A stretch of 64,000 bases of DNA, taken from assembly GCA_963772555.1 (NCBI GenBank), contig CAVYXQ010000003.1:124001-188000 (forward strand), given 5' to 3'. The translations under genes were made by a program, and so were the position numbers. The stretch's first letter is position 1; each line of letters opens with the position of its first letter. The stretch comes from Roseiarcus sp963772555 (GTDB taxonomy: Bacteria; Pseudomonadota; Alphaproteobacteria; Rhizobiales; Beijerinckiaceae). The notes below the pieces were generated by a model. That model saw nothing but the letters and a program-made list of their open reading frames with translations. It had not been told where the DNA came from and searched no databases. Positions 19,333-27,641 of the stretch are shown here, piece after piece.

Positions 19333-20175
19333 ATGCAGGGCGTGACAAAGGCAATCCTGATGGCGGTCGGCGTGCTCGCGGGCGCTCCCGCCGTCGCCGC
19401 CGATCTGCCGACGAAAAAGGAGGCCCCGGCCCCGATCCCCGAGCCCGTAATCCCCTCGACGTGGCGGTTCGAGCTGACGGCCTACGGCTGGGCGTCCAGC
19501 ATTGCGGGAAGCACGGGCTTCGGCTCCCTGCCGACGCTGCCTTATTACGCAAGCTTCGGCAAAGTGCTCGAGCACTTTCAAGGCGCGTTCATGGGCAGCG
19601 TGGTCGCCCGCAACGACATGTTCATCGGCGGAATCGATTTCGTTTGGGCGCGGATCGGCGGGTCTGGGACCTTAAGAAACCCGGACAGTGTCCTTTACGG
19701 CGGACAGACGGACCTCACCCTCAACGAGGCGTTCGTCACCGCCTTCGGCGGCGTTCGCCTGCCGCTCGGCGTGCCGAACCTCGCTCTTTACGGCACGGTC
19801 GGCGCCCGCAATTTCTACAGCGGGACCAAGCTCACCGTCACCGGCCCGTTCGGATTGTTCAGCGGGACCGAATCCGTGAACAAGGACTGGGTCATGCCGG
19901 TCGCCGGCTTCGCCGCGCAGTATCGCTACGACGACCGCTGGTTCATGAACGTCCTTGGCGACCTCGGCGGTTGGTCCGACAGCGCGACCGGCCAGGCGCT
20001 CGCCTCGGTCGGCTACAACTGGACGCAGAACATCGCGACGACGCTCGGCTATCGCGTCATGTACACCTACACCAATCAGGACACCGGTTTCAACGAGATC
20101 ACCTTCCAGCCCAGGAGCTTCCGCTACCAGCAGTGGATGTACGGGCCGTTCGCCGGGTTCAAGTACAGCTTCTGA
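19333..20175 (+). CDS. Outer-membrane beta-barrel protein
   Basis: A 280-residue protein from ATG 19333, chosen because it opens a signal peptide (MQGVTKAILMAVGVLAGAPA) cleaved near AADLP. The mature protein has alternating aromatic and polar strands (RFELTAYGWASSI, NLALYGTVGARNFYSG, MYTYTNQDTGFNEITF) and ends in YGPFAGFKYSF, with a terminal Phe as needed for insertion by the BAM complex. It resembles the uncharacterised outer-membrane proteins common in Hyphomicrobiales. Ligand or pore role unknown. A strong hairpin follows the gene. Confidence 0.8.
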   Translation: MQGVTKAILMAVGVLAGAPAVAADLPTKKEAPAPIPEPVIPSTWRFELTAYGWASSIAGSTGFGSLPTLPYYASFGKVLEHFQGAFMGSVVARNDMFIGGIDFVWARIGGSGTLRNPDSVLYGGQTDLTLNEAFVTAFGGVRLPLGVPNLALYGTVGARNFYSGTKLTVTGPFGLFSGTESVNKDWVMPVAGFAAQYRYDDRWFMNVLGDLGGWSDSATGQALASVGYNWTQNIATTLGYRVMYTYTNQDTGFNEITFQPRSFRYQQWMYGPFAGFKYSF

Positions 20176-20216
20176 AGCAACGCCCGCGAGAATGGACTTG
20201 ACCGCAAAACGAGAGG

Positions 20217-20253
20217 CGCCGGCGATCGGGACTTCAGGCCCCGTTCGCCGGCG
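20217..20253. terminator. GC-rich hairpin between convergent genes
   Basis: CGCCGGCG at 20217-20224 and again at 20246-20253 can pair (the sequence is self-complementary), and CGGG/CCCG extends the stem inward around a short loop. It lies between the ends of the outer-membrane protein gene (+) and the small secreted gene (-). No T-run follows, so bidirectional termination is plausible but unproved. Confidence 0.45.
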
Positions 20254-20277
20254 TTGAGCTTTGCCTGTCGACCCGCC

Positions 20278-20511
20278 TCAGCGGCAGACGCGCACGCCTG
20301 CGCGATAGTAGCAGTGGGCGCCATAGGCGGGCCGCACGACAGCAGCGCCGCCGTGGTAACCGTAGCCGTAACCATGGTGCGTGGTCACGGCGCCGTGCGG
20401 GCCGGCGCATCCGGCGCGGTAGACGCCGCGCGCACAGACCACTGCGTTGGCCTCCGTCGCAGCCCCGGCAAACAGGCCGAGAACCAGCAGACCGGCAGCA
20501 ATCTTTCTCAT
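20278..20511 (-). CDS. Small secreted Gly/His/Tyr-rich protein
   Basis: A 77-residue protein from ATG 20511, with an AAGG-type purine-rich stretch just upstream. The signal peptide is MRKIAAGLLVLGLFAGAATEANA. The mature chain has VVCARGVYRAGCAGPHGAV, a GYGYGYHGG stretch and a terminal HCYYRAGVRVCR, giving four cysteines. This resembles the 'GCG_CRPN prefix' small secreted proteins common in Hyphomicrobiales, of unknown role. It lies downstream of the Cys-rich repeat gene on the same strand. Confidence 0.65.
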   Translation of the reverse strand: MRKIAAGLLVLGLFAGAATEANAVVCARGVYRAGCAGPHGAVTTHHGYGYGYHGGAAVVRPAYGAHCYYRAGVRVCR

Positions 20512-20621
20512 GACGTTCTCCTTCAGTTGAACCATGGATAAGCGGATGGCTGGCGCGTCGCCAGAGATGGCGCCCGCTTTCCGCGGGAGCGGGCGCCCTC
20601 GAACCGCGAATGTTTGTGGGA

Positions 20622-20990
20622 CTACTTGTTGCCGGCCTCCACCTTGGCCATGGCATCCTTGCAGCCGCTGCTGAGGTCGGCCGCGTGCGATTTCAAGCAG
20701 TCGGCGCCGCGCTTGCCGGACTTCTCGTCGGCGCAGAACCGCTTGATGTCCGCCTTGCAGGACTTGCCGACCGCGGCCGCACGAACGTACGCCACCTGAC
20801 AATCTGCCGACAGGTCGGTGTAGTGCGACTTCATACATTTCGCGCGCGCGGACTTGCCCGGCTTCACATCACCGCAGTACTTCTTGACGTCGGCCGCGCA
20901 GGCCTTGGCCAATGCCGAGGGCGCGGCGAAGGCGGAATGGGACATGAGCAGGGCTGCGCCAAAAGCGGCGAGACGCGCCAACGTCTTCAT
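20622..20990 (-). CDS. Cysteine-rich-repeat secreted protein
   Basis: A 122-residue protein from ATG 20990 with a signal peptide (residues ~1-22, ending AFA). The mature part is two repeats of the pattern C-x(2)-D-[VI]-K-x-[YF]-C, then a C in KCMKSH or DCLKSH, then C in ADCQVA or SGCKDA. Eight cysteines in regular spacing match the cysteine-rich (GLG1/FGFR-type) repeat family in bacteria. Periplasmic location is likely; function unknown. The protein at 26027-26896 begins with the same repeat, so the two may be related. Confidence 0.75.
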   Translation of the reverse strand: MKTLARLAAFGAALLMSHSAFAAPSALAKACAADVKKYCGDVKPGKSARAKCMKSHYTDLSADCQVAYVRAAAVGKSCKADIKRFCADEKSGKRGADCLKSHAADLSSGCKDAMAKVEAGNK

Positions 20991-21282
20991 GTCAGTTCTC
21001 CTCCGGCAACAACGCGGTTGCTCGCGCCTGCTTTCTCTCGCACGCCAATCCTGGCCCGCGTCGTCTGAGTTAGTCGAACCATCCTGAACCGCACATGTAC
21101 GCTTGGCGCGCATGCTGCGCTGCGCGCTTCACGCGCAGCCAGTGCCGGCGAGCGAGTCCAGCGGGCAAAGGTACGTCCGTTTGCGCTACGCTTCACCTGG
21201 ATGTGGCGACGCCGCAATTTGGCGCGTCCCGATTGCATCGAAGGCGCTCGGCAGATTCGCATCGCGGACTTCGGACGCGCTA

Positions 21283-22405
21283 GTACCCAGAATCATTGGT
21301 CGGCGAAGCATGGTTTGAGGCGTTTTTGGTGGACCTCGGATTTAGTCCAGACGAAGCGTCTGGCGGTTTGGTTGTAGTCGGCGATGAAGGCGTCGATGTG
21401 GGCGACGAGTTGCTCGACGCTGGTGAACGAGGCGCCGCTGAGCGACTTCCCGGTCAGGATCGAGAACCAGATTTCGATCTGGCTGAGCCAGGAGGCGTGC
21501 GTCGGCGTGTAATGGAGATGCACGTTTTTGTGGCGCTTGAGCCACATGTCGCGGTTGGGTTTGTGGGTGGAGAGATTGTCGAGCACGACATGGATTTCGC
21601 GCTCCGGATAGGCGGCGATGACCCTGTTCATGAAGTCGAGAAATTCGACGCGCCGACGTCTCTTGTAGTGGCGGCCAACGACTTCGCCACTCGCCACGTT
21701 GAGGGCGGCGAACAGCGTCGTCGTCCCATGGCGTTTGTAATCGTGCGACTGGCCGGTGATGGCGCGCCCATTGGGCAGCTTCAGATAGCCTTGCGCGCGT
21801 TCGAGCGCCTGAATGGACGGTTTTTCGTCGACGGCGAGCACGATCGCATGGTCGGGCGGCGCCATGTAGAGCCCGACGATCTCGGCGGCCTTGGCCGCAA
21901 ATTCCGGGTCGTTGCTCTGACACCAGGATTTGCGCCCCGACAAGTCGATCTTCTGCGCGCGCAGGAAACGCCAAACATATTGCACGTGAACGTCGCCAAG
22001 CCTCTTGGCGATCAGCGGCCCGGTCCAGTTTGCGTAGCCTTCCGGCGGCGCAGCGTCGAGCGCCGCCAGGATGCGCTGGTCCGTCTCCTTGTCGTATCTG
22101 GCCTCGGCCCCGCGATCGCCAACTTCCGAAAACCCGGGAAGTCGGTCCTTCGCGTAACGAACCCGCCATTTCGACGCCGTGCCGGTGGTACAGCCGAGCG
22201 CCCGGCCAATCGCCCGCGTCGCCGCGCCATCGGCGGCCATCAGCACGATCCGCGCCTTGAAGCGCGTGCGGTGCTCCGACTTGGTCGAACGCGCCATACC
22301 CTCAAGCTCAGCCCGCTCCTCGGCCGTCAATACGATCGGTGTCGCTTGCAAAAGGCTGCTCATGCAACCTTGAATCACGACTCAACGATCAGCGATAGTG
22401 GGTAC
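21283..22405 (-). mobile_element. IS630-family insertion sequence, complete
   Basis: A ~1.12 kb element. Outer ends are inverted repeats sharing GTACCCA next to a TA on each side (left TA at 21281-21282, right TA at 22406-22407), with scattered further matches inward. IS630/Tc1-mariner elements insert at TA and duplicate it, as seen. It holds one intact transposase. It sits exactly at the 3' end of the arylsulfatase gene, in that gene's TAG stop codon. Removing the element and one TA would still leave TAG, so the target reading frame ends as before. Confidence 0.88.
21293..22363 (-). CDS. IS630-family transposase
   Basis: A 356-residue protein from ATG 22363 (AGG six bases upstream). An N-terminal helix-turn-helix (TRAIGRALGCTTGTASKWRVRY) is followed by a winged-helix segment and the DDE catalytic core: VLAVDEKPSIQALER (first Asp), HVVLDNLSTHK (second Asp), and SQIEIWFSILTGKSLSGASF (Glu). 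No stop or frameshift is seen, so it should be active if expressed. The gene fills almost all of the element. Confidence 0.93.
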   Translation of the reverse strand: MSSLLQATPIVLTAEERAELEGMARSTKSEHRTRFKARIVLMAADGAATRAIGRALGCTTGTASKWRVRYAKDRLPGFSEVGDRGAEARYDKETDQRILAALDAAPPEGYANWTGPLIAKRLGDVHVQYVWRFLRAQKIDLSGRKSWCQSNDPEFAAKAAEIVGLYMAPPDHAIVLAVDEKPSIQALERAQGYLKLPNGRAITGQSHDYKRHGTTTLFAALNVASGEVVGRHYKRRRRVEFLDFMNRVIAAYPEREIHVVLDNLSTHKPNRDMWLKRHKNVHLHYTPTHASWLSQIEIWFSILTGKSLSGASFTSVEQLVAHIDAFIADYNQTARRFVWTKSEVHQKRLKPCFADQ

Positions 22406-24948
22406 TAGTTCGCGTCCTGCGCGGCGTGCTCGGCCTCCATCAGCTTCTGCTTGTCCTCATCGGTCAGCGCCGGCGGGGAGACCGCAATGGTCAGCTTGTC
22501 GATTGTGCCGGCAAAGGCGAACGGCACGTGATAATCGGCGTCGTCGACCGGGGTGCCGGTATCGGAGCCGACGTCGAAGGTCTCGTCCCAAGGGAGCGTC
22601 AGCGGGATCGTGCGCTCCATCGTCTGCGTCGCCACGACCTTGCCGTCGACGCTCAAGGTTCCCGTGCCGCCGCGACCGATGCCGCTCATATTGTTGAACG
22701 CGATCGTCGCGAAGCCGAGCCCGTCATACTTGAAGTCGTAGACGAGCGTGTGCTTGCCGGGCGAAAGCGCGTCCGGCCCCTGCCACTTCACCCGCTTGAG
22801 GTCGAGCAGGTTCCAGGTGAAGACCGGCTTGCCCTTGAGCAGATACAAGCCATAGCCGCCAAACCGCCCGCCCTGGGTGACGATCACGCCTTCGCCGCCG
22901 CCCTCGGGAACGTCGATGTCGGCGGTGATCGTGTAGGACGTGTTGAGAAGTTTCGGCGCCTCGTATGGCGGGATGCCGGTAATCGGATCGCCGGAATAGG
23001 TGAACACCTTTCGACCGGCGACCAGGCTGGGGCGCGGGACCACCAGGCGCGTCGCGGCGGAGGCGTCGAGCGGCAGCACCTGATATTTGGCGAACTCGCC
23101 GAACATCAGGTCCGTCATCTCCCTCACCTTGGTCGGATTGGCGGCCGCCACGTCGGTGTACTGGGTCCAGTCGTGCCGGACATCGTAGAGCTCGAACTTG
23201 AAAGCGGTGGCCGGGTCCTGGATCGCCTTGCCGAGCAATTGCCACGGCGCGCGCGTCGGCACGGCGCTCAGCATCCAGCCGTCGTCGTAGAGCCCCTGCA
23301 CGCCGAGCATCTCGAAATACTGGATCTTATGCGGCGTCGGCGCGTCGGCGTTGGCCTTGTCGAAGCTGTAGGCCATGCTGACGCCTTCGATCGGCTTCTG
23401 CGCGATGCCGTCGACCATATCGGGCGCCGGAATGCCGGTGACCTCGAGCAAGGTCGGCACGACGTCGATGACGTGATGGAACTGCCAGCGGAGTCCGCCC
23501 TTGTCCTTGATCCTCGCCGGCCAGGAAATCGCCATGCCCTGGCGGGTGCCGCCGAAGAAGGAGGGGATCTGCTTCGTCCACTTGTACGGCGTGTCCAGCG
23601 CCCATGCCCACGGCACGGCGAAATGGCTATAGGCGTACTGGGTGTTCCAAACGTCGAAGAACTTCATCTGCGGGGCGACCGGCAGCTCGATGCCGTTGAA
23701 CTGCAAGACCTCGCTCGGCGTGCCTTTCGGCGAGCCTTCCGCCGAGGCGCCGTTGTCGCCGCTGATGTAGATGATCAGCGTATTGTCGAGCTCGCCCATA
23801 TCCTCGACCGCCTGGATGACGCGGCCGATTTCGTGGTCGGTATAGGCGAGATAGGCGGCGTAGACGTCGGCCTGACGGATGAAGAGTTTGTTCTCCTCGT
23901 CGGTCGTCTGCGCCCAGCGCTGCAGCAAATCGTCCGGCCAGGGCGTCAGCTTGGCGTCCTGCGGGATGACGCCGAGCTTCTTCTGGTTCATGAAGATCTG
24001 GTCGCGCAGCGCATTCCAGCCCTTGTCGAAGAGATGCATGTCGCTGATCTTCTGCACCCATTCCTGCGTCGGTTGATGCGGCGCGTGGGTGCCGCCGGGA
24101 ACGTAATAGACGAACCACGGCATCGAGGGATCGATATCGTGCATCTGGTTCATCCAGTGGATGGCGTCATCCGCCATCGCGGTGATGAGGTTCCATTTCC
24201 CCTGCTTCCCGACAAACGGATAGATCGCCGTGGTGTTGCGGAAGAGATTGGGTTCCCACTGGCTCGTGTCGCCGCCGATGAAGCCGTAGAAATAGTCGAA
24301 GCCCATGCCGTTCGGCCATTGGTCGAACGGCCCGGCTTGGCTCGTCTGGTAGGTCGGCGTGTTGTGGTCCTTGCCGAACCAGGCGGTGCGGTAGCCGTTC
24401 TCGCGCAGGATGCGGCCAATGGTGGCGCTGTCCCTGCCGATGAGGCTGTTGTAGCCGGGAAAGCCGGTGGCCGCCTCGGAGACGACGCCGAAGCCGACCG
24501 AATGGTGGTTGCGCCCGGTGATGAGGGCGGCGCGCGTCGGCGAGCAGAGCGAAGTTGAATGGAAGTTGGTGTAGCGCAGGCCGTTGTTGGCGATGCGGTC
24601 GAGCGCCGGCGTCGGAATGACGCCGCCGAAGGTCGAGGGCGCGCCGAAGCCGACGTCGTCGGTCATGATGAGCAGGATGTTCGGCGCGCCCTTGGGCGGC
24701 ACGACGCTCGCCGGCCAATAGGGCTTCGACTGCGCCGCGTTGAGCTCGATCGTGCCGCCGAATTTCTGCGGCGGGGGCGGCAGCACGTGGCCGTCGATCG
24801 TGATCGTCGAGTTCGGCGCCCCCGGCGTGCCGTGGATCTCCTGCGCGCTCGCCGGGGCGAGCGACATGATCGCCGCGCCGGCGACGCCGACGGTGAGAAC
24901 TACAAAGCTCCGCCATCCCTTTGGCAATGTCTGCCTCTTTTGACTCAT
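22405..24948 (-). CDS. Exported arylsulfatase
   Basis: An 847-residue protein. I choose ATG 24948 because GGAGAAGAG lies just upstream and a signal peptide follows (ending LAPASAQ); an ATG at 24972 would add eight residues. The sulfatase motif CSPTRAALITG is intact, with Cys135 expected to become formylglycine, and ILLIMTDDVGFG supplies metal-binding aspartates. GDNGASAEGSPKG is the second metal-binding region. The C-terminal ~230 residues (TYSGDPITGIPP to end) form a beta-rich, concanavalin-like module. Cys-type sulfatases need a formylglycine-generating enzyme; none lies in the window. It hydrolyses sulfate esters in the periplasm for sulfur scavenging. Its stop codon lies at the edge of the IS630 element. 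Confidence 0.92.
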   Translation of the reverse strand: MSQKRQTLPKGWRSFVVLTVGVAGAAIMSLAPASAQEIHGTPGAPNSTITIDGHVLPPPPQKFGGTIELNAAQSKPYWPASVVPPKGAPNILLIMTDDVGFGAPSTFGGVIPTPALDRIANNGLRYTNFHSTSLCSPTRAALITGRNHHSVGFGVVSEAATGFPGYNSLIGRDSATIGRILRENGYRTAWFGKDHNTPTYQTSQAGPFDQWPNGMGFDYFYGFIGGDTSQWEPNLFRNTTAIYPFVGKQGKWNLITAMADDAIHWMNQMHDIDPSMPWFVYYVPGGTHAPHQPTQEWVQKISDMHLFDKGWNALRDQIFMNQKKLGVIPQDAKLTPWPDDLLQRWAQTTDEENKLFIRQADVYAAYLAYTDHEIGRVIQAVEDMGELDNTLIIYISGDNGASAEGSPKGTPSEVLQFNGIELPVAPQMKFFDVWNTQYAYSHFAVPWAWALDTPYKWTKQIPSFFGGTRQGMAISWPARIKDKGGLRWQFHHVIDVVPTLLEVTGIPAPDMVDGIAQKPIEGVSMAYSFDKANADAPTPHKIQYFEMLGVQGLYDDGWMLSAVPTRAPWQLLGKAIQDPATAFKFELYDVRHDWTQYTDVAAANPTKVREMTDLMFGEFAKYQVLPLDASAATRLVVPRPSLVAGRKVFTYSGDPITGIPPYEAPKLLNTSYTITADIDVPEGGGEGVIVTQGGRFGGYGLYLLKGKPVFTWNLLDLKRVKWQGPDALSPGKHTLVYDFKYDGLGFATIAFNNMSGIGRGGTGTLSVDGKVVATQTMERTIPLTLPWDETFDVGSDTGTPVDDADYHVPFAFAGTIDKLTIAVSPPALTDEDKQKLMEAEHAAQDAN

Positions 24949-25005
24949 CTCGCTCTTCTCCAATCGCTTCATGTCTTCGCGCCGCCGAGCGCGAAATTCA
25001 GGGCT

Positions 25006-25953
25006 TTAATGGCTGAAAACTATTCCTCCTGGCGACGGACCTGCCCCCGCGCTGGTCACCACGTACTTCTCTCGTTCGGTATATGGAACTTCGTTAGCCC
25101 CGTTGGCCTTGCTCGCGATCCGCCGGAGATATCTTTGCATCTCATGGTCTTTCAAATCGGCGAAAGAAACCGAGCGCCAAAACTCGCCAAGGTCGATGCG
25201 ATGGGCGTCGTGAGAGGGGAGGAAGACGAAATCCGGTCCTTCGAGCAGGATCACTTCCGCGCCCACCTGGTCGTATGGCCCAAATTGCGGATCGGTGTAT
25301 GTGCTCGGCGCCACCATCGGGACGATGTCGTTTTCATCGACAATACGGGTCAGCGGCAAGAAACCTAGCCTCTTGACGCCATCGGTGGTGGTGAAGCGCG
25401 GCTGCCCGAACGTTACGACACGTTCAACTTGCACCCCGTCCTCCATCAAATAAATTGCAAGAATTGCCGCGACAGCGCCGCCAAGAGAGTGTCCGGTCAC
25501 GTAGGTCTTGTATCCCGGTTTCAAATCCGACTTAAGATCATTGTACACTGCGCGGGCCGCAGCATCGAACCCAGCGTGAACAGGGATGTCGATCTTGCGG
25601 TCTTTGCGCACGGTTATATCAAGGTCTTCAGCCAGATTCTCGTCGGTATGCGTACCTCGCACAGTAATAAACTGGGTATGAGTCTTATCGTCCCGTTCGA
25701 GAAAATATCTGACCTGCGTCCCGTCCGGCGAATTGATCCGAATGGTTTTTGGATATTTTGATTTGATAGCACGCTTGCTTTCATAGGCCGTGTTCGACCG
25801 CTCCGCATAAGCATATACGTCCTTAAAATCAATCTCGTCGTGCACTACTGCTGAGCCGAGTTTGTCCAACTCGGCTGTCGATATCCCGGCGCAAGCGCTA
25901 AGCAGTGTCAGGCAAGACGCAGCGCCCCCCAGCAGGAATGTTCGGCGGCGCAA
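25006..25953 (-). CDS. Class 3 lipase-like lipoprotein
   Basis: A 315-residue protein. The open frame extends to 26226, but I favour TTG 25953, which has AGGAAG seven bases upstream and opens a lipoprotein signal (RRRTFLLGG to LLSACAG, lipobox Cys ~21). The alpha/beta-hydrolase triad of the Lipase_3 family is visible: Ser156 in TGHSLGGAVAA, Asp209 in VDENDIVPM, His251 in SHDAHRID. It probably acts on lipids or esters at the envelope. Base composition falls clearly below the neighbours in the 5' half, suggesting acquisition by transfer. It lies just upstream of the arylsulfatase on the same strand. Confidence 0.82.
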   Translation of the reverse strand: MRRRTFLLGGAASCLTLLSACAGISTAELDKLGSAVVHDEIDFKDVYAYAERSNTAYESKRAIKSKYPKTIRINSPDGTQVRYFLERDDKTHTQFITVRGTHTDENLAEDLDITVRKDRKIDIPVHAGFDAAARAVYNDLKSDLKPGYKTYVTGHSLGGAVAAILAIYLMEDGVQVERVVTFGQPRFTTTDGVKRLGFLPLTRIVDENDIVPMVAPSTYTDPQFGPYDQVGAEVILLEGPDFVFLPSHDAHRIDLGEFWRSVSFADLKDHEMQRYLRRIASKANGANEVPYTEREKYVVTSAGAGPSPGGIVFSH

Positions 25954-26026
25954 TATCACTTCCTGGATCCGGGCAACTTCGGACCTCTCGCCTCGCTGGT
26001 GCGCCCGCCTAGGCCGAGCGGGCCGA

Positions 26027-26896
26027 TTAAGGCTGGCACTCATTGACCGGCGGGACTTTGCCGTTGAGCTGGACGGCCAGAGCCTGGGCCGTGCCAGGAG
26101 GGGCGCCGACATAGATCGCCGAACCCGTCTTGCTGTTGGCGGTGGCGCTCTTGCAATACTTGAAGAAGGACTTGTCGCACGGGTAAGGCCCGAGGATCGA
26201 ATAGCCTTGCGCGGTGATGCCGGCACTGGCCTGAGTTATGGGGCAGGAACAAACGATTTGGCCTTTCGGCACGGGCTTGTCGAAGCCGGGGAACATCGTC
26301 TCCTCGGTGCTTCTGAAGCAGACTCCGCCATCGCATTGGGCGTAGGCGCCGTCGGAGCTTTCGCCCGGGCAGGTGTAGATCGCCTGGTCGCCGTTCGGCG
26401 CGACGATCGCCTCCGGCAGACTGTAGGTGCTAACCATGTATTTGTTGGCGGCGCCCGCGGCGTTGATCGAGCAGACGTCCTCGTCCTTGCCCATCGGGAA
26501 CGGCAGGCTGATGCTGTCGCCGTGCTTCACGTCGCACTGGCAGTATGCGACGCCATCGAGCACATTGCAGCGCGCCGCGGCGCAAAGCGCGTAAGTCTGA
26601 TCCTTGCAGACCTTGAATTGCGCGCCGGCCATCACGTCGAGGAGCTTGTCGAGGCAACCCTTGGAAAGCTGGCCCATCTTGTTAGCCACGCAGCTCTTGA
26701 CGCGTAGGACATCGGGCAGCACGTCCGAGCAGAGACTCCAGATGTCGCCGCCGCACGCTCGCATGACCCCCAAATCCGCGCTGAAGCCCTCCTGCGCCAT
26801 CGAAGGCGCAGCCGCGCCCGCCATCAACATCAGCGCCAACCCAGCGCCGACCAGCCGCGCCTTTGCCGCCATCTTCCAGCTTGACCACATAGCCAT
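26027..26896 (-). CDS. Secreted Cys-rich protein with N-terminal Cys-rich repeat
   Basis: A 289-residue exported protein (signal peptide ending APSMAQ near residue 35). Immediately after cleavage comes MRACGGDIWSLCSDVLPD with KSCVANKMGQLSKGCLDKL, one cysteine-rich repeat like those of the 20622 gene. The remaining ~190 residues hold many more cysteines (KVCKDQTYALCAAARC, AYCQCDVKHG, CSCPITQ, PYPCDKSFFKYC) and form an unrecognised disulfide-rich domain. Function unknown; a periplasmic or surface location is likely. It lies upstream of the lipase on the same strand (73 bp gap), so they may be co-transcribed. Confidence 0.65.
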   Translation of the reverse strand: MAMWSSWKMAAKARLVGAGLALMLMAGAAAPSMAQEGFSADLGVMRACGGDIWSLCSDVLPDVLRVKSCVANKMGQLSKGCLDKLLDVMAGAQFKVCKDQTYALCAAARCNVLDGVAYCQCDVKHGDSISLPFPMGKDEDVCSINAAGAANKYMVSTYSLPEAIVAPNGDQAIYTCPGESSDGAYAQCDGGVCFRSTEETMFPGFDKPVPKGQIVCSCPITQASAGITAQGYSILGPYPCDKSFFKYCKSATANSKTGSAIYVGAPPGTAQALAVQLNGKVPPVNECQP

Positions 26897-26944
26897 TCCC
26901 TCCCTTGAGATCCGCTCGACACTTTCCGCTTTAGTGTCCAGGCG

Positions 26945-27337
26945 TCAGGCGCTCGGACGCCGACTTGCCATCCACACGCGCGCCAGTAGGACCGCAAGAA
27001 TGGCGTGGGCGGCGAAGGCCGGCCAAAGCAATAGGCCCGCGGTCGCCCCGCCCACGCCGACAACGAGAAGGTACAACGCCGCGAGCACGCTCAGCGCCAG
27101 AAGCGGCGCGAGCGCCCGGGGCGCGCCGCGCTCGGACGGGCCCGGCAAGCAGCCCACGGCGAGACACAGCATGACGAGGCCGGAAATTCGTCCGACCAGG
27201 TCGCCCGACCCGCCCATCTCGGAGCCAAACAGCAGCCGCGCCAGCAACGACGGCGCCGCAACGAGGGTGGCGCCCGTCAAAATTTCGAGGCCGGCCGCTG
27301 CGACGATCGGGCCTCTCTCGCTGTTCAATGCGCTCAA
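26945..27337 (-). CDS. Small integral membrane protein, unknown
   Basis: A 130-residue hydrophobic protein with about four predicted membrane helices: IVAAAGLEILTGATLVAAPS, LVGRISGLVMLCLAVGCL, ALAPLLALSVLAALYLLVVG and AGLLLWPAFAAHAILAVLLA. It ends with a short Arg-rich tail. No family is recognised with confidence. It lies 48 bp upstream of the secreted Cys-rich gene on the same strand and may be the first gene of that short operon. Confidence 0.6.
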   Translation of the reverse strand: MSALNSERGPIVAAAGLEILTGATLVAAPSLLARLLFGSEMGGSGDLVGRISGLVMLCLAVGCLPGPSERGAPRALAPLLALSVLAALYLLVVGVGGATAGLLLWPAFAAHAILAVLLARVWMASRRPSA

Positions 27338-27641
27338 ACCGACCGACCTCTTGAACCCGCCAGCGGGACCGAACTCAAAGAGCCCGCATTCCGCCGCAAA
27401 CCTCTACCGGGAACGCGACGCCCGAAGCACCGCCCGCAGCCTGCGTCACGATGCCGCATTGCGTCGTAAACCCCTGACCCATCTGAAGTTTCTGCCGATC
27501 TAGGGGCCGCTCGCGGCGCGAGGGACCATAGCGGCATTCGCCGCCGGCGTCATTGACTTTGCGGGCGAAATTTTGACAGATTGAGACAATGGAGCGTCCA
27601 TTTGCCAAGTCGGTGCTTGCCAGGCGGTCGCGGACGGTGGA
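27338..27641. other. Intergenic region between divergent genes
   Basis: This 304-base region separates the membrane-protein gene (-) and the AraC gene (+). The part near 27550-27585 is the most AT-rich and contains TTGACT and TTGACA, but neither has a convincing -10 element at the right distance. A 35-codon open frame on the minus strand is not supported by any signal. No RNA gene or repeat is seen. Confidence 0.4.

Noticed and set aside
18312..20990. Possible toxin or bacteriocin genes among the small secreted proteins
   Set aside because: They lack leader-peptide motifs, immunity partners or processing genes; plain secreted small proteins explain them better.
22426..24558. 710-codon antisense frame over the arylsulfatase
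   Set aside because: Arg/Val/Asp-rich shadow of a real gene with intact catalytic motifs on the other strand.
27375..27482. 35-codon minus-strand frame upstream of the AraC gene
   Set aside because: No ribosome site, no signal peptide and no conserved feature.
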